A DNA stretch of 43,082 nt from Candidatus Kuenenia stuttgartensis (GTDB lineage: Bacteria > Planctomycetota > Phycisphaerae > Phycisphaerales > SM1A02): NCBI GenBank assembly GCA_945902075.1, contig CAMDMA010000031.1, positions 1 through 43,082 of the forward strand, read 5' to 3'. The notes under the pieces are model-generated. The model was not told the origin of the DNA, did no database searches, and saw only the letters and a list, made by a program, of their open reading frames with translations. Position 1 is the first letter of the stretch, and each line of letters starts with the position of its first letter. Below, piece after piece: positions 13,881 through 22,864 of the stretch. The position numbers were made by a program, and so were the translations under genes.

Positions 13881-16045
13881 GCGAAGCGACGAAACCGAGG
13901 CCAGCGCGACCATTTTCGCCAAACGAGTTGAACCCATCTGGACCAGACGACCCGGCGCGCTTTCTTAATCGAGATATCCAGTGGCTTGAATTCAACCGTC
14001 GCGTGCTTGCCCAGGCGCTCGACCCGCGCAATCCGCTCTTGGAACGCGTTCGCTTCCTTGCGATTTTTGGCTCAAATCTCGATGAATTCTTCATGAAGCG
14101 CGTCGGCGGCCTTCGTCGTCAGATTGAGGCGGGTGTTGGAAGTCCACCCTGGGAACCACTCACGCCATCCGAACAACTTGTTCTGATTCGCGAGCGAGTC
14201 CTTGAGCAAACTGCACTGGCAACGCGTGCGTTTCGCGAGACACTTGTGCCCGAACTTCGTCGCGAGTTGATCGAGCTTCTCGAATGGAACGATCTCGCTG
14301 AAGCCGAGCGTGCAGAGGCTGAAACTTGGTATCGCCGCAACATCTTCCCGATCCTCACTCCGCTCGCGGTTGACCCGGGTCACCGATTTCCATTCATCTC
14401 CAATATGTCGATTTCGCTTGGCGTACTGTTGCGACGCCCAGGCGAGAGTGAGGCGCTCTTCGCGCGGGTGAAAGTGCCTGAGATCGGCGGGAAACTCTTC
14501 CGTTTCGGCGCATCGCGGCGCTTTGTGTCGCTGCAACAGATCATCGCGCACAACCTCGACGACCTGTTTCCGGGGATGGAGATTCTTGAGGTTCTTCCGT
14601 TCCGAGTGACCCGCAACGCGGAAACGGAGCGCGACAGCGACGACGCAGAGGATCTGCTTGAACAGATTCAGCAGCAACTCCGCGAGCGCCGCTTTGCGCG
14701 CGTGGTTCGGCTTGAGGTGGGCGCGCGTCCGAACGAGCGCATCATGCGTTTTCTCGAAGACGAATTGCAACTCGCAGATGATGATCTCTACGAGACCGAT
14801 GGCATACTCGATTGGGGCACGGTCAATGAGGTTGCTGACCTCGACATGCCCGAACTGCGTTGGCCGAAGTGGTCACCCGTCGCGCCACAAGGCCTTGAAG
14901 CTGATGATGCCGACATCTTTGGCTTGATCCGCGCGGGAGACATACTCGTCCACCACCCCTACGAGAGTTTTGATCACTCAGTTGAGCGTTTTATCGAGGC
15001 TGCCGCCGCCGACCCGAAGGTTCTTGCGATCAAGCAGGCGCTCTACCGGACGAGTGGCGATTCGCCGTTTATTCCGAGTTTGATCCGTGCTGCCGAGAGC
15101 GGCAAGCAGGTCGCGGTACTCGTTGAACTTCGCGCGCGCTTTGATGAGGCGCGCAACATTTTGTGGGCACGCAAACTCGAGGACGCAGGCGTGCATGTCG
15201 CGTACGGCGTCGTTGGCTACAAAACACACACAAAGGTCGCGCTTGTCGTCCGTCAAGAGCAAGGCGGGATTCGCTCGTACGCACACATCGGTACGGGGAA
15301 CTACAACTCGAAGACCGCGCGTATGTACGAGGACATCGGGTTACTCACCTGCGATCCAGGGATTACTGAGGATCTCGTCGGACTTTTCAATTACATGACA
15401 GGACGCAGTCGTCAGACGGAGTACCGAAAGCTCCTGATTGCGCCAGTTGCCATGAAGCGCCGATTCATCGACTGCATCGAGCGTGAAGGCGAACTGGCGA
15501 GTGCCGGTAAGGGCGGTCGCATCATCGCGAAGATGAACCAGCTTGAGGATCGCAGCGTGACTGATGCCCTCTATCGTGCATCAATGCAGGGGGCGTCGAT
15601 CGATCTTGTGATTCGTGGTTTCTGCTGTATTCGGCCCGGAGTGAAGGGGCTGAGTGAAAACATTCGTGTGACATCGACGATCGGGCGCTTTCTCGAGCAC
15701 AGCCGCATCTTCTGGTTCGGGAATGGCCAGGCTGATCCGCTCGATGGAGATTTCTTCATCGGCAGCGCGGACTGGATGTATCGCAATCTCAACACACGCG
15801 TGGAGTGTGCAACGCCCATCGAGGCGCGGCCGCATCGCGAGCGACTGTGGGAGATATTGCAACTTCATCTCACCGATCGCCGACAGCGGTGGGTCATGCG
15901 ACGCGACGGCGCGTACGACCTCTCTGATCCGCCGATCGTCACAGCGCAAGGTGCCCAGTTGGATCCGGCGTATCTCGGAACGCATCAACGCCTCATGCGA
16001 CTGGTGCTCGAAACACGCGCGCGCGAGGCTGCGCAGAGACTTTGA
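13877..16045 (+). CDS. ppk1: Polyphosphate kinase 1
   Basis: PPK1 polymerises the gamma-phosphate of ATP into inorganic polyphosphate at the inner membrane. The 722 residues cover all four domains. The N-terminal domain carries 'FLNRDIQWLEFNRRVLAQA' and 'FLAIFGSNLDEFFMKRVGGL'; the middle carries 'PILTPLAVDPGHRFPFISN'. The first catalytic phospholipase-D-like half carries 'YKTHTKVALVVR' with His451, equivalent to the phospho-histidine (E. coli His435), followed by 'YAHIGTGNYNSKTARMYEDI'. The second half carries 'FLEHSRIFWFGNG' with His608 (E. coli His592) and 'GSADWMYRNLNTRVE'. The length is normal. The ATG overlaps the preceding gene's TGA (ATGA, 13877-13880), so translation is coupled to the pterin enzyme. 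It converges on the pilin-like cluster with only 30 bases between. Confidence 0.96.
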   Translation: MSEATKPRPARPFSPNELNPSGPDDPARFLNRDIQWLEFNRRVLAQALDPRNPLLERVRFLAIFGSNLDEFFMKRVGGLRRQIEAGVGSPPWEPLTPSEQLVLIRERVLEQTALATRAFRETLVPELRRELIELLEWNDLAEAERAEAETWYRRNIFPILTPLAVDPGHRFPFISNMSISLGVLLRRPGESEALFARVKVPEIGGKLFRFGASRRFVSLQQIIAHNLDDLFPGMEILEVLPFRVTRNAETERDSDDAEDLLEQIQQQLRERRFARVVRLEVGARPNERIMRFLEDELQLADDDLYETDGILDWGTVNEVADLDMPELRWPKWSPVAPQGLEADDADIFGLIRAGDILVHHPYESFDHSVERFIEAAAADPKVLAIKQALYRTSGDSPFIPSLIRAAESGKQVAVLVELRARFDEARNILWARKLEDAGVHVAYGVVGYKTHTKVALVVRQEQGGIRSYAHIGTGNYNSKTARMYEDIGLLTCDPGITEDLVGLFNYMTGRSRQTEYRKLLIAPVAMKRRFIDCIEREGELASAGKGGRIIAKMNQLEDRSVTDALYRASMQGASIDLVIRGFCCIRPGVKGLSENIRVTSTIGRFLEHSRIFWFGNGQADPLDGDFFIGSADWMYRNLNTRVECATPIEARPHRERLWEILQLHLTDRRQRWVMRRDGAYDLSDPPIVTAQGAQLDPAYLGTHQRLMRLVLETRAREAAQRL

Positions 16046-16075
16046 CGAGTCGGTGACGTCAGGTGCTTTCTTCGA

Positions 16076-16675
16076 TCACCAAGTAAGTCGACGTGGCGCG
16101 GTTGTTCCGATCAAACGAATCGGAACCACTTCATTGCCTTCTAGCGCAACGCTTGCATTGTCATCAGCGTCAACGGTCAGGTCGAAACTCGCACGTACGA
16201 GTTTGGTGCCATTCTCAAACTCAAGCGTGAAGGCGCCAATCGCTTCCCCTCCAACTTCAGTCGGGCCACGGACGCCCTCGAGCAGGAGTTGCTCCGGGCC
16301 GTTGTTGATCTGCATCAGGAGCGCCGAGGTCGCACGATCAAGTCGTAGTGTGATTTCACGATCGTCGTCACCAACAAAGATAATCTGGTCGCTCGCCACA
16401 TAGCGGTCCCGCGGATCTTCAGGAATTGGGCCGAAATCAATGCCATTCCGCACCATCGCCATCATGCGATGCATGATCACGCGACCGACAACATGCGTGG
16501 ATGCCTGCTCGGTCGTTGCTTGATAGGCACGGAAGCTCGCGGTGAGTGCGGCGAAGACGGCGACAAGAAGTGCAGCCGAAATTGCGAGGGCAATGAGCAT
16601 CTCGACAAGCGAAAATGCGCGACGCGAGCGACGGCATGCACATCCAAGTTTTTGACGGTGCGTGCAGTGGATCAT
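16076..16675 (-). CDS. Prepilin-type protein, GspJ/PilW-like
   Basis: A 199-residue minor pilin. The leader of about 19 residues is basic and ends 'CRRSRRA', followed by the class III prepilin helix 'FSLVEMLIALAISAALLVAV' with Glu5. The residue before the cleavage site is Ala, not the usual Gly. The globular part is beta-rich ('DQIIFVGDDDREITLRLDRA', 'GAFTLEFENGTKLVRASFDL') and resembles GspJ/PilW family minor pilins. Such proteins prime assembly of type IV pili or pseudopili at the inner membrane. The ATG overlaps the stop of the 805-residue gene (16672-16675), so it is translated with it. It is the last gene of this minus-strand cluster. Confidence 0.82.
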   Translation of the reverse strand: MIHCTHRQKLGCACRRSRRAFSLVEMLIALAISAALLVAVFAALTASFRAYQATTEQASTHVVGRVIMHRMMAMVRNGIDFGPIPEDPRDRYVASDQIIFVGDDDREITLRLDRATSALLMQINNGPEQLLLEGVRGPTEVGGEAIGAFTLEFENGTKLVRASFDLTVDADDNASVALEGNEVVPIRLIGTTAPRRLTW

Positions 16676-19089
16676 CCGGGCAGTCCTCCCTCTTGGTAGC
16701 TGTTCGCAACCGGATCAGCGGAGGCGGGCCAAGGAATACCGTCGGGAAGTTTTGCGTTGGGGTCGTATTGCAACCGAATCTCACCAAAGCCGCTGAATCC
16801 CGCTTCACCAGGAAGTGCACCCTCACCGTCGCCATCAAGTGGTCCAAAGTATCCAAGCGTGGTGTTAAATGCTTCGGGTTGCCCGTTGTAGGCAAGTGGT
16901 CCTTGACCAGGTGACGGTCGGAAGGTCATCAAGAGCGTGCCAAGCACATCCGCAGTGCCGCGAATATCCATCACGCCCGCGATGACGGTCCCCTTAAGTT
17001 TGATGCGCGGTGTGAGATCAGGATCAGTTGCGACCTCATTGGAAAAGTTTCCGACGTCGACCGACCAGCCCGGCAGCATGATGGAGCTTCGCTGAAGCCG
17101 ATCGAGTTTGTTCGAGCCGAGTGATTCGAGAGCGCTTGCCAACACCGCAGCATCCGGTTGGAGCGCCAGCTCAGGATCCGAAGGGTCAGAGTAGAACCGC
17201 GTTGCTCCAGTGATCTGAATCTTGTTGCGCCAATGGGTGTATTCGCTCGGCGTATCGCCCGCAATTGAACCGAGAAACGTGCATCCATGGAAACGAATGG
17301 AGTTCGAGATTGTGCGGGTGTCCGTGATTGTTGAACCGCTGAGCACGGAGGTCACGCTTGGAAATCGCGGTTGGTAGGCAATGTTTCCGCCGCCAAGATC
17401 AACCTGCTTCAGCGCGCCGGTGTAATTCCAGTTGATATCGGTGCAGTTGGTTTCGGTCGCAAGATAAACCGTTCCTTCGAAGCGGCAGTTTTCGAAGAGC
17501 GCGTTTGTGCCTTTCGGAATCTTCACATCACGAAACGTCATGTTGCGATAGATCGGTCGGCGATAGTGGTCGTACGCGGCGGCAGATCCGTATGGAACTG
17601 CCTCGTAAGGCGCACTAGAAAGATCCACCTTCGAGCCGCCAGCTGAGACACCAGCCGTTACTTGCGCAGCGAAGTTGTCAGTGACATTCGATGAAAACCA
17701 TGCGGCGCTATCAGCAAAGTCGGCTGTGGTGACGAGCCGAAGTTCGTCTTCTGTCGCACCAAACCACGCGGGCGAATCCTCGCCGTCCGCGCGGACTGGG
17801 CCCTGTGCAATGTTGCGCCAATCCTCACCAGCAACGGCTTCCCATGCCGACTCCTCCACGCCAAAGACGAGTCGGCCGTTCACCTTTGCATACATGTCAC
17901 GCGTACTCAGGACACCATCGGAGTAGCCAAGCCGCACGTCGCGTGCGTCGATCGCGCCGTCGTCGTTGCGATCCGGATCGGCAAGGTCGATGAGCCGCGC
18001 AAGTTGGTCGTCGATGCCAGAAAACTCTGCCCCACCAGCGTTCACGCCAGCCGCACTCGCACGCGCTTCGTCCCACACAACGACGCCATCACCGTTCCCG
18101 TCATATTCAGAGAGAAACAAATCGAAATCATCAACGAACTGGTCGCCATCAAGATCAGTGAACCCGCTATCACTCACGCCTTGACTCTCCTCCGGGTGTG
18201 ATGGACGCAGGCGCGCATCGCCGTCGACATCATGCGCCGCGACCCCCGCGGCGAGTGCTGCGATCTTCGTGGTAAGTGTGTCGGAGAGATAGCGAAAGTC
18301 AGAGCGCATCACGAGCGGGTCGCCGTTGGCCGCGGTCAACTCGCCAGTCTCAGTGCCGTAACGCGTGCCGAGCGGGCCGTCGACAAGTACATTTTTCCCG
18401 ATCATCACGCGATTTGGTGAGATCACCGCGTACTCAATGCGCTTACTGATTGCGAATTCGAGCGAGAGCGTGCGTCGGATATCACCGTCAACACCAAGGC
18501 TCGTCACGCGCACGCGGTTGGTACCGGGAAGAAGTTCATAGATCAGCTGAAACCAAAGTCGGTCGACCCCAGCCTCAAGACGCATCGGCGCTGTGATCAA
18601 CATTCCAGTCTCAAGAATTTCGGGTAGTCCAACTTGCTCAAGCGATGGCGCGAATGCCGAAGCATCAGCGAGATGCGCATCGCGAATCGCAGCAGCCAAA
18701 CCATCGGGTGAGTCTGGTCCTTCAAAACCGACAGCATCGAGCACTTCAACTTCGCCGTCAGCGCCGGTCCAATTCCCCCTCCACAGTCGTGCGGCAAAGT
18801 CCGGATCAACGACGCCCTTCTCGATCACAAATCGGCGGCATTCCTTGGCAAGCCTTCGCTGCGCAAAGACGAGGCCGCTTTCTGCAGCACTCTGTGAGCG
18901 TGAGACTTTGATCGAGCTGTCCGCCGTTCGAAGATTTCCTTGCGCGACCACAGCCATCGCCGCCGCGAGCGATCCGAAGATGACGAGGAACATCATCGCG
19001 AGCACACTGGCGACGCCACGGCGAACGCGCGCGGTCGTCGTGGGTCGGCGCGAGCAGTTGGTGGTTGGGGTTTTCGAACGCGTGTGCAT
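16672..19089 (-). CDS. Large PilX-like protein with calcium-binding loops and beta-helix-like region
   Basis: This 805-residue protein starts with a basic leader and one hydrophobic helix, 'GVASVLAMMFLVIFGSLAAA' (residues 25-44), then 'QSAAESGLVFAQRRLAKE', the pattern of PilX/GspK-type pilin N-termini; no standard G/FxxxE cleavage site is evident. Three EF-hand/dockerin-like loops follow: 'DLDGDQFVDDFD' (312-323), 'DGNGDGVVVWDE' (330-341) and 'DPDRNDDGAIDARD' (371-384). Around residues 530-650 are repeats of 'FENCRFEGTVYL' and 'IRFHGCTFLGSI' type, which suggest a right-handed beta-helix, with a bactofilin-like 'KGTVIAGVMDIRGTADVLG' nearer the end. GspK or PilX usually has 200-350 residues, so this is a greatly enlarged tip-type pilin. 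The start at 19089 has GAAGGA upstream. Function is inferred as a calcium-dependent filament tip or surface protein. Confidence 0.8.
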   Translation of the reverse strand: MHTRSKTPTTNCSRRPTTTARVRRGVASVLAMMFLVIFGSLAAAMAVVAQGNLRTADSSIKVSRSQSAAESGLVFAQRRLAKECRRFVIEKGVVDPDFAARLWRGNWTGADGEVEVLDAVGFEGPDSPDGLAAAIRDAHLADASAFAPSLEQVGLPEILETGMLITAPMRLEAGVDRLWFQLIYELLPGTNRVRVTSLGVDGDIRRTLSLEFAISKRIEYAVISPNRVMIGKNVLVDGPLGTRYGTETGELTAANGDPLVMRSDFRYLSDTLTTKIAALAAGVAAHDVDGDARLRPSHPEESQGVSDSGFTDLDGDQFVDDFDLFLSEYDGNGDGVVVWDEARASAAGVNAGGAEFSGIDDQLARLIDLADPDRNDDGAIDARDVRLGYSDGVLSTRDMYAKVNGRLVFGVEESAWEAVAGEDWRNIAQGPVRADGEDSPAWFGATEDELRLVTTADFADSAAWFSSNVTDNFAAQVTAGVSAGGSKVDLSSAPYEAVPYGSAAAYDHYRRPIYRNMTFRDVKIPKGTNALFENCRFEGTVYLATETNCTDINWNYTGALKQVDLGGGNIAYQPRFPSVTSVLSGSTITDTRTISNSIRFHGCTFLGSIAGDTPSEYTHWRNKIQITGATRFYSDPSDPELALQPDAAVLASALESLGSNKLDRLQRSSIMLPGWSVDVGNFSNEVATDPDLTPRIKLKGTVIAGVMDIRGTADVLGTLLMTFRPSPGQGPLAYNGQPEAFNTTLGYFGPLDGDGEGALPGEAGFSGFGEIRLQYDPNAKLPDGIPWPASADPVANSYQEGGLPG

Positions 19090-19110
19090 TGGTTTCCTTC
19101 GGCGAGCGTC

Positions 19111-19677
19111 TTAGCCCGGGGCAATCCAAGTCACGCGCGTGATTTCGCGCGCCGACTGGTCAGCTGGTCCCTGATACTCGATGACCACTCGAATGCGAAT
19201 CATGTCGCTCGCGCCATCCGCGACCACGGTCGTAATCGCGTAGGGATCAATGTTTTCAACGAAAACGCGCTGCGACCAACCAGCCATATCTGCGATTGGG
19301 ATTCCAAGCGCGCTCACTGGTCCATTTCCAAGTGCCGCAGAAAACACCATGCCTGCGCCATCCTCGCCGTCAAAATCATCGAGGTCGTCAAAGTCATCGA
19401 CGTCGAGTTCAGCAGATTCCGGCCCCCAAAATGTCGGACCGGTGACCGGATCGTGGCGGGGGAGGTGAAGCGTCAGTTCGCGAATCTCATTACCGAGCCG
19501 CTGTCCGGTGCTCGCGTGCGTCGACCACTCGTTCTGTCGAAAAAAGGCTTGTTGCGCGGAGACGATGGCAAGCACGCCAGTTCCAACGATGATCGTTGCA
19601 AGTGCCGTTTCGATAAGCGTAAACGCTCGCCGCGATCGAGGATGCCTATCGAGAGTTGTTGGCTTCGTCGCGTGCAT
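19111..19677 (-). CDS. Prepilin-type protein, GspI/PilV-like
   Basis: A 188-residue minor pilin. The basic leader (about 18 residues, 'RHPRSRRA') is followed by 'FTLIETALATIIVGTGVLAI' with Glu5; Ala replaces Gly at the -1 position. Length and N-terminal helix with 'GTGVLAIVSAQQAFFRQNE' fit PilV/GspI. An Asp-rich stretch, 'ELDVDDFDDLDDFDGEDGAG', sits near residue 95 and may bind calcium. The start ATG 19677 gives a normal leader; the frame is open further upstream but encodes no better N-terminus. It lies 87 bases after the platform-protein stop and 21 before the PilX-like gene. Probably a tip-complex subunit with the next two proteins. Confidence 0.82.
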   Translation of the reverse strand: MHATKPTTLDRHPRSRRAFTLIETALATIIVGTGVLAIVSAQQAFFRQNEWSTHASTGQRLGNEIRELTLHLPRHDPVTGPTFWGPESAELDVDDFDDLDDFDGEDGAGMVFSAALGNGPVSALGIPIADMAGWSQRVFVENIDPYAITTVVADGASDMIRIRVVIEYQGPADQSAREITRVTWIAPG

Positions 19678-19764
19678 GTTGCAGTCGCTTTGCGTTTCGA
19701 GCCTTGATTTCAGGCGATTGTTTCGTAGGGGCAAGTCCTTACGCGCCTGTCTTGCGTGCTGTGA

Positions 19765-21000
19765 TCAATGTCCAGACACGAGGTTCGACATCTTGAAGAT
19801 TGGAAGAATGATGGCCATAGCGATGAAGCCGACGACCGATCCCATGAGCACGATCATGATCGGCTCGATCATGCTGGTCACAGCCTTGATCGCATCCTTG
19901 AGTGCTTTCGCGTAGAAGACCGAGATTTCGTCGAGCACCTCGCCGAGCTTTCCCGACTCCTCGCCTGCAGAAATCATCTGGATCACCGATCGCGGCAGCA
20001 GCGTGCTTCGCGATAGTTGTGTCTGTACCTTTTTGCCCTGCTTCACCGCGCCATACACTGAGCGCCAAAGTCGCTTGTAGTGTCTGTTGCCAGAGATGTC
20101 GCCGGTAATGGCGATTGTGTCGAGCATCGGCACACCTGCGTTCAGGAGTTCGCCCATCGTCTGTAGCGATCGGCTGATGTACAGCGCGCGGAACATACGC
20201 TTGACAAGCGGTGCCGAGATCTTGAACTTGTCCCACCAGAATCCGCCGAAATCGGTGCGGATAAAGACAATGAATCCAGTGACCGCAGCGACAGCGGCGA
20301 TGAGCAGTAACCACCACCACTCAACCATGAAGGTTGACAACGACATCAAGAATTTTGTTGGTCCCGGCAGGGCGTCTTCTTTTCCTTTGAAGACCCCGGC
20401 GAAACTTGGGAGGACGAACGTCAGCAAGAAGATCGTTGTCGAAATCGCCATGAGCGCGATGATGCCCGGATAGATACTCGCGCCGATGACCATCTTGCGC
20501 GTCTCAATCTCTTGAGCGAGATACGCGGCGATGCGATCAAGCATCCTCGCAAACGAGCCAGACATCTCCGAAGCCTTGACCATGTTCACGTAGAGCGGCC
20601 CAAAGAGCTTTGGATGCCGCGAGATTGCTTCTGAGAATTGCTTTCCGCTCTCGACGTCCGACTTGATTTGCATCAAAATGCGACGAAACTTCTGGTTCTG
20701 CACCTGTTCCGAGATGCCCTCAAGCGCGGCTCGGATCGAGATACCCGCGCGGATCATGACGGCAAGTTGCGTCGTGAAATCAAGAATGTCCTTGTGCGAC
20801 GGTCCCGAGGCGTAGTTGAACTTGCGGATCGCCGCGCGAAAATCGTCGCCAGCTGCTGCAACGGGAACAAGTTGCACGACATGATCGCCGCGCGCGCGAA
20901 GCGCCTGCGCCGCGCCCGCGACGCTCTCGGAGGCAAGCACTCCGCCGACGAGTTCGCCGCGTGCATTTCGAGCTTGGAATCGGTAGTGCTGAATCGGCAT
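19765..21000 (-). CDS. GspF/PilC family inner-membrane platform protein
   Basis: This 411-residue polytopic protein transmits ATPase motion to pilin assembly. It shows two tandem T2SSF domains: the first from about residue 70 ('DFTTQLAVMIRAGISIRAAL'), the second from about residue 270 ('SRSLQTMGELLNAGVPMLDT'). Membrane segments include 'IIALMAISTTIFLLTFVLPS', 'WWWLLLIAAVAAVTGFIVFI' and the C-terminal 'IMIVLMGSVVGFIAMAIILP'. It starts two bases after the pilT-like stop, so the two are co-translated. It is a paralogue of the GspF at 40503-41717, and its own N-terminal domain reads 'YRFQARNARGELVGGVLASE'. PilC or GspF naming depends on which filament it serves; the PilT neighbour favours a pilus-like machine. 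Confidence 0.92.
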   Translation of the reverse strand: MPIQHYRFQARNARGELVGGVLASESVAGAAQALRARGDHVVQLVPVAAAGDDFRAAIRKFNYASGPSHKDILDFTTQLAVMIRAGISIRAALEGISEQVQNQKFRRILMQIKSDVESGKQFSEAISRHPKLFGPLYVNMVKASEMSGSFARMLDRIAAYLAQEIETRKMVIGASIYPGIIALMAISTTIFLLTFVLPSFAGVFKGKEDALPGPTKFLMSLSTFMVEWWWLLLIAAVAAVTGFIVFIRTDFGGFWWDKFKISAPLVKRMFRALYISRSLQTMGELLNAGVPMLDTIAITGDISGNRHYKRLWRSVYGAVKQGKKVQTQLSRSTLLPRSVIQMISAGEESGKLGEVLDEISVFYAKALKDAIKAVTSMIEPIMIVLMGSVVGFIAMAIILPIFKMSNLVSGH

Positions 21001-21002
21001 AG

Positions 21003-22070
21003 TTACGCCGCCAGTCCGCGGTCAAGCTTGTCCGGATACGCCGCCTGCGCGATGGCATCCTCTCGCGAGATCATGCCGTTGAAGTAGAGTTCAGCGATCG
21101 CGTTATCGAGCGTGGTCATACCGATCGATCGACTTGTCTCGATCACGTTCGGAATCTCATAGGTGCGTGCTTCGCGGATGATGTTGCGGATCGCGGGCGT
21201 GCAGAGCATCACCTCGATTGCCGGAACCATGCCCGACTTGTCGATGCGGCGGAACAGGGTCTGCGAAATGACCGCTTGCAGCGTGTTGGCAAGCATCGCG
21301 CGGATTTGGTTCTGCTGGTTCGCCGGATACATGTCGACGATACGTTCGACTGTCTGCGAGGCGTTCACTGTGTGCAGCGTCGAGAGCACGAGGTGGCCGG
21401 TTTCTGCGGCGGTAATCGCGAGCGCGGTGGTGTCGAGATCTCGCATTTCGCCGACGAGAATGATGTCGGGATCTTGTCGCAATGCGTGCTTCAGTCCGCT
21501 CGCAAAAGTTGGCATATCGGCGCCGAGCTCACGCTGCTCGATGAGGCATTTCTGGCTCTGAAACGTGTATTCGACAGGATCTTCAAGCGTGATGATGTGT
21601 TTGCGATAGCGCTCATTCATCGCCTGAATCATTGCGGCGAGCGTGGTCGACTTGCCGGAACCCGTGTCGCCGGTCACAAGCACGAGGCCGCGCGGAAGGT
21701 AGGTGAGGCGCGTAATGACCTCGGGAAGATTCAAAGTTGCGAGTGGCGGAACCTTCGTTCGGATCGCACGCATTGCCATGCCGACAACGCCACGCTGCAT
21801 ATGGGCATTGACGCGGTAGCGTCGAAAGCCCGGGATTTCGTAGGAAAAGTCGAGGTCGAGGTGCTGCTCAAAATGGCGGCGTTGATGCTCGTTGGTCATG
21901 CCAGCAAGCACACGCCACATATCTTCGCCTGTGAGAACGGGCATCTCAAGCGGTTGCATCACCGTCTGAGCGCGCACCATCGGGGCGTGACCCGCGACCA
22001 GATGCACGTCGGATGCGTCGGCCTCATTTGCCTTTCGCAGGATCTCATCGAGCGCGCTGATTTCCGTCAC
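21003..22070 (-). CDS. pilT: PilT-like twitching/retraction ATPase
   Basis: A 355-residue secretion ATPase of the PilT family, acting as a cytoplasmic hexamer that depolymerises pili. Visible motifs: 'EADASDVHLVAGHAPMVRAQ' (N-terminal PAS-like domain), Walker A 'VTGDTGSGKSTTLAAM', Asp box 'IITLEDPVEYTF', Walker B 'LRQDPDIILVGEMRD', His box 'HLVLSTLHTVNASQT' and the retraction-specific 'AIRNIIREAR' (AIRNLIRE). The first Walker position is G-D-T rather than G-P-T. The GspE zinc cysteines are absent, as expected for PilT. Start GTG 22070 is chosen because GGAGGA lies seven bases upstream; the open frame reaches 22118. No PilB-type assembly ATPase is nearby. First gene of the cluster. Confidence 0.92.
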   Translation of the reverse strand: MTEISALDEILRKANEADASDVHLVAGHAPMVRAQTVMQPLEMPVLTGEDMWRVLAGMTNEHQRRHFEQHLDLDFSYEIPGFRRYRVNAHMQRGVVGMAMRAIRTKVPPLATLNLPEVITRLTYLPRGLVLVTGDTGSGKSTTLAAMIQAMNERYRKHIITLEDPVEYTFQSQKCLIEQRELGADMPTFASGLKHALRQDPDIILVGEMRDLDTTALAITAAETGHLVLSTLHTVNASQTVERIVDMYPANQQNQIRAMLANTLQAVISQTLFRRIDKSGMVPAIEVMLCTPAIRNIIREARTYEIPNVIETSRSIGMTTLDNAIAELYFNGMISREDAIAQAAYPDKLDRGLAA

Positions 22071-22077
22071 GGTGCGT

Positions 22078-22083
22078 TCCTCC
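22078..22083 (-). promoter_or_regulatory. Shine-Dalgarno GGAGGA deciding the pilT GTG start
   Basis: On the minus strand GGAGGA is seven bases before the GTG at 22070. It indicates a leadered mRNA, unlike most first genes in this window. Confidence 0.6.
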
Positions 22084-22288
22084 ACGTTGCAAGCCTTCAC
22101 GAAGTGACACCGTGCCAATCCGCTCGTCCATGAGGCGGCAATCGACGGGTCAGGTCGTCATCGGCACGAAAATGCAAGCGATTGAGCGCACCTGCCCACG
22201 ATGTCGATTTCGCGTTCGGTCGGTCCGATCGTCGGGGCCGCGCACGCAAAATGGGCATCGGCGGAGCGGGAAGTTTGGCAAAGCGACG

Positions 22289-22795
22289 TTATTTGCCGGT
22301 CGCGGTGTTGGTCGCGATCGCTGGTCCCGATCCTGACATGTCGACCTGCGATTTGAGAATGCCAGCTTCGTAGAGAATGCGGGCAAAGGATTCTGGATCG
22401 CGGTACCTAAGCGTTCCGCTCATCGACCACGCAGTCTTTCCATCGCGCAGGCTTTGAAGTGGAAGCACTGCCGGAATGACCGCTTGCACCGTTTGTCCCG
22501 GCGGAAGCGCGCGCAGCGCCGCCCATCGCCCGCCGTAGCGCGTGCCGTCCGCAAGGCTCACGACATAGTCGTACTCGACGAGTTCGATCTCGTCCTTCCC
22601 GGCATTACGCAACTCAAGCAACACTTCGACTTGGGCAACATCGCCAGCGACAGTGCTTATGCGCATATCGGTTGCGCGTGCCTCTGGCCGCGTGAGCGAG
22701 CATCCAGTTGCCGCGATCATGGTGATCAGGGCGGGCATCACGACCGCGAGTCGTGCGGGGCAATGGCTGCCGGAGGGTCGGAGCGAGTGAGGCAT
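22289..22795 (-). CDS. Lipoprotein of unknown function, LEA-like beta domain
   Basis: The 168-residue product has a signal peptide ending 'VMPALITMIAATGC', a clear lipobox with Cys at about residue 34. The mature part is a beta-sandwich-like domain ('VAQVEVLLELRNAGKDEIEL', 'VEYDYVVSLADG', 'TVQAVIPAVLPL'), reminiscent of LEA-type/water-stress domains found in bacterial lipoproteins; this is a weak comparison. Start ATG 22795 is supported by TACATT seven bases upstream. It diverges from the giant propeller gene with 81 bases between the start codons. An envelope location, anchored in a membrane facing the periplasm, is likely. Confidence 0.78.
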   Translation of the reverse strand: MPHSLRPSGSHCPARLAVVMPALITMIAATGCSLTRPEARATDMRISTVAGDVAQVEVLLELRNAGKDEIELVEYDYVVSLADGTRYGGRWAALRALPPGQTVQAVIPAVLPLQSLRDGKTAWSMSGTLRYRDPESFARILYEAGILKSQVDMSGSGPAIATNTATGK

Positions 22796-22802
22796 CGCGT
22801 GG

Positions 22803-22808
22803 AATGTA
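22803..22808 (-). promoter_or_regulatory. Probable -10 hexamer TACATT
   Basis: Minus strand GCTACATT, seven bases, ATG 22795. It forms a divergent promoter pair with 22865-22870. Confidence 0.45.
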
Positions 22809-22864
22809 GCACGACTCCTTCGCTGTCCGTTCGCGGGTGCCGCGCTTGCCGACGGATGTCTCGC

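Noticed and set aside
22112-22336. Small plus-strand frame with a CPRC pattern before pilT
   Set aside because: One CxxC only, otherwise Arg/Ser-rich; it lies in the leader of the minus-strand pilT and has no start signal.
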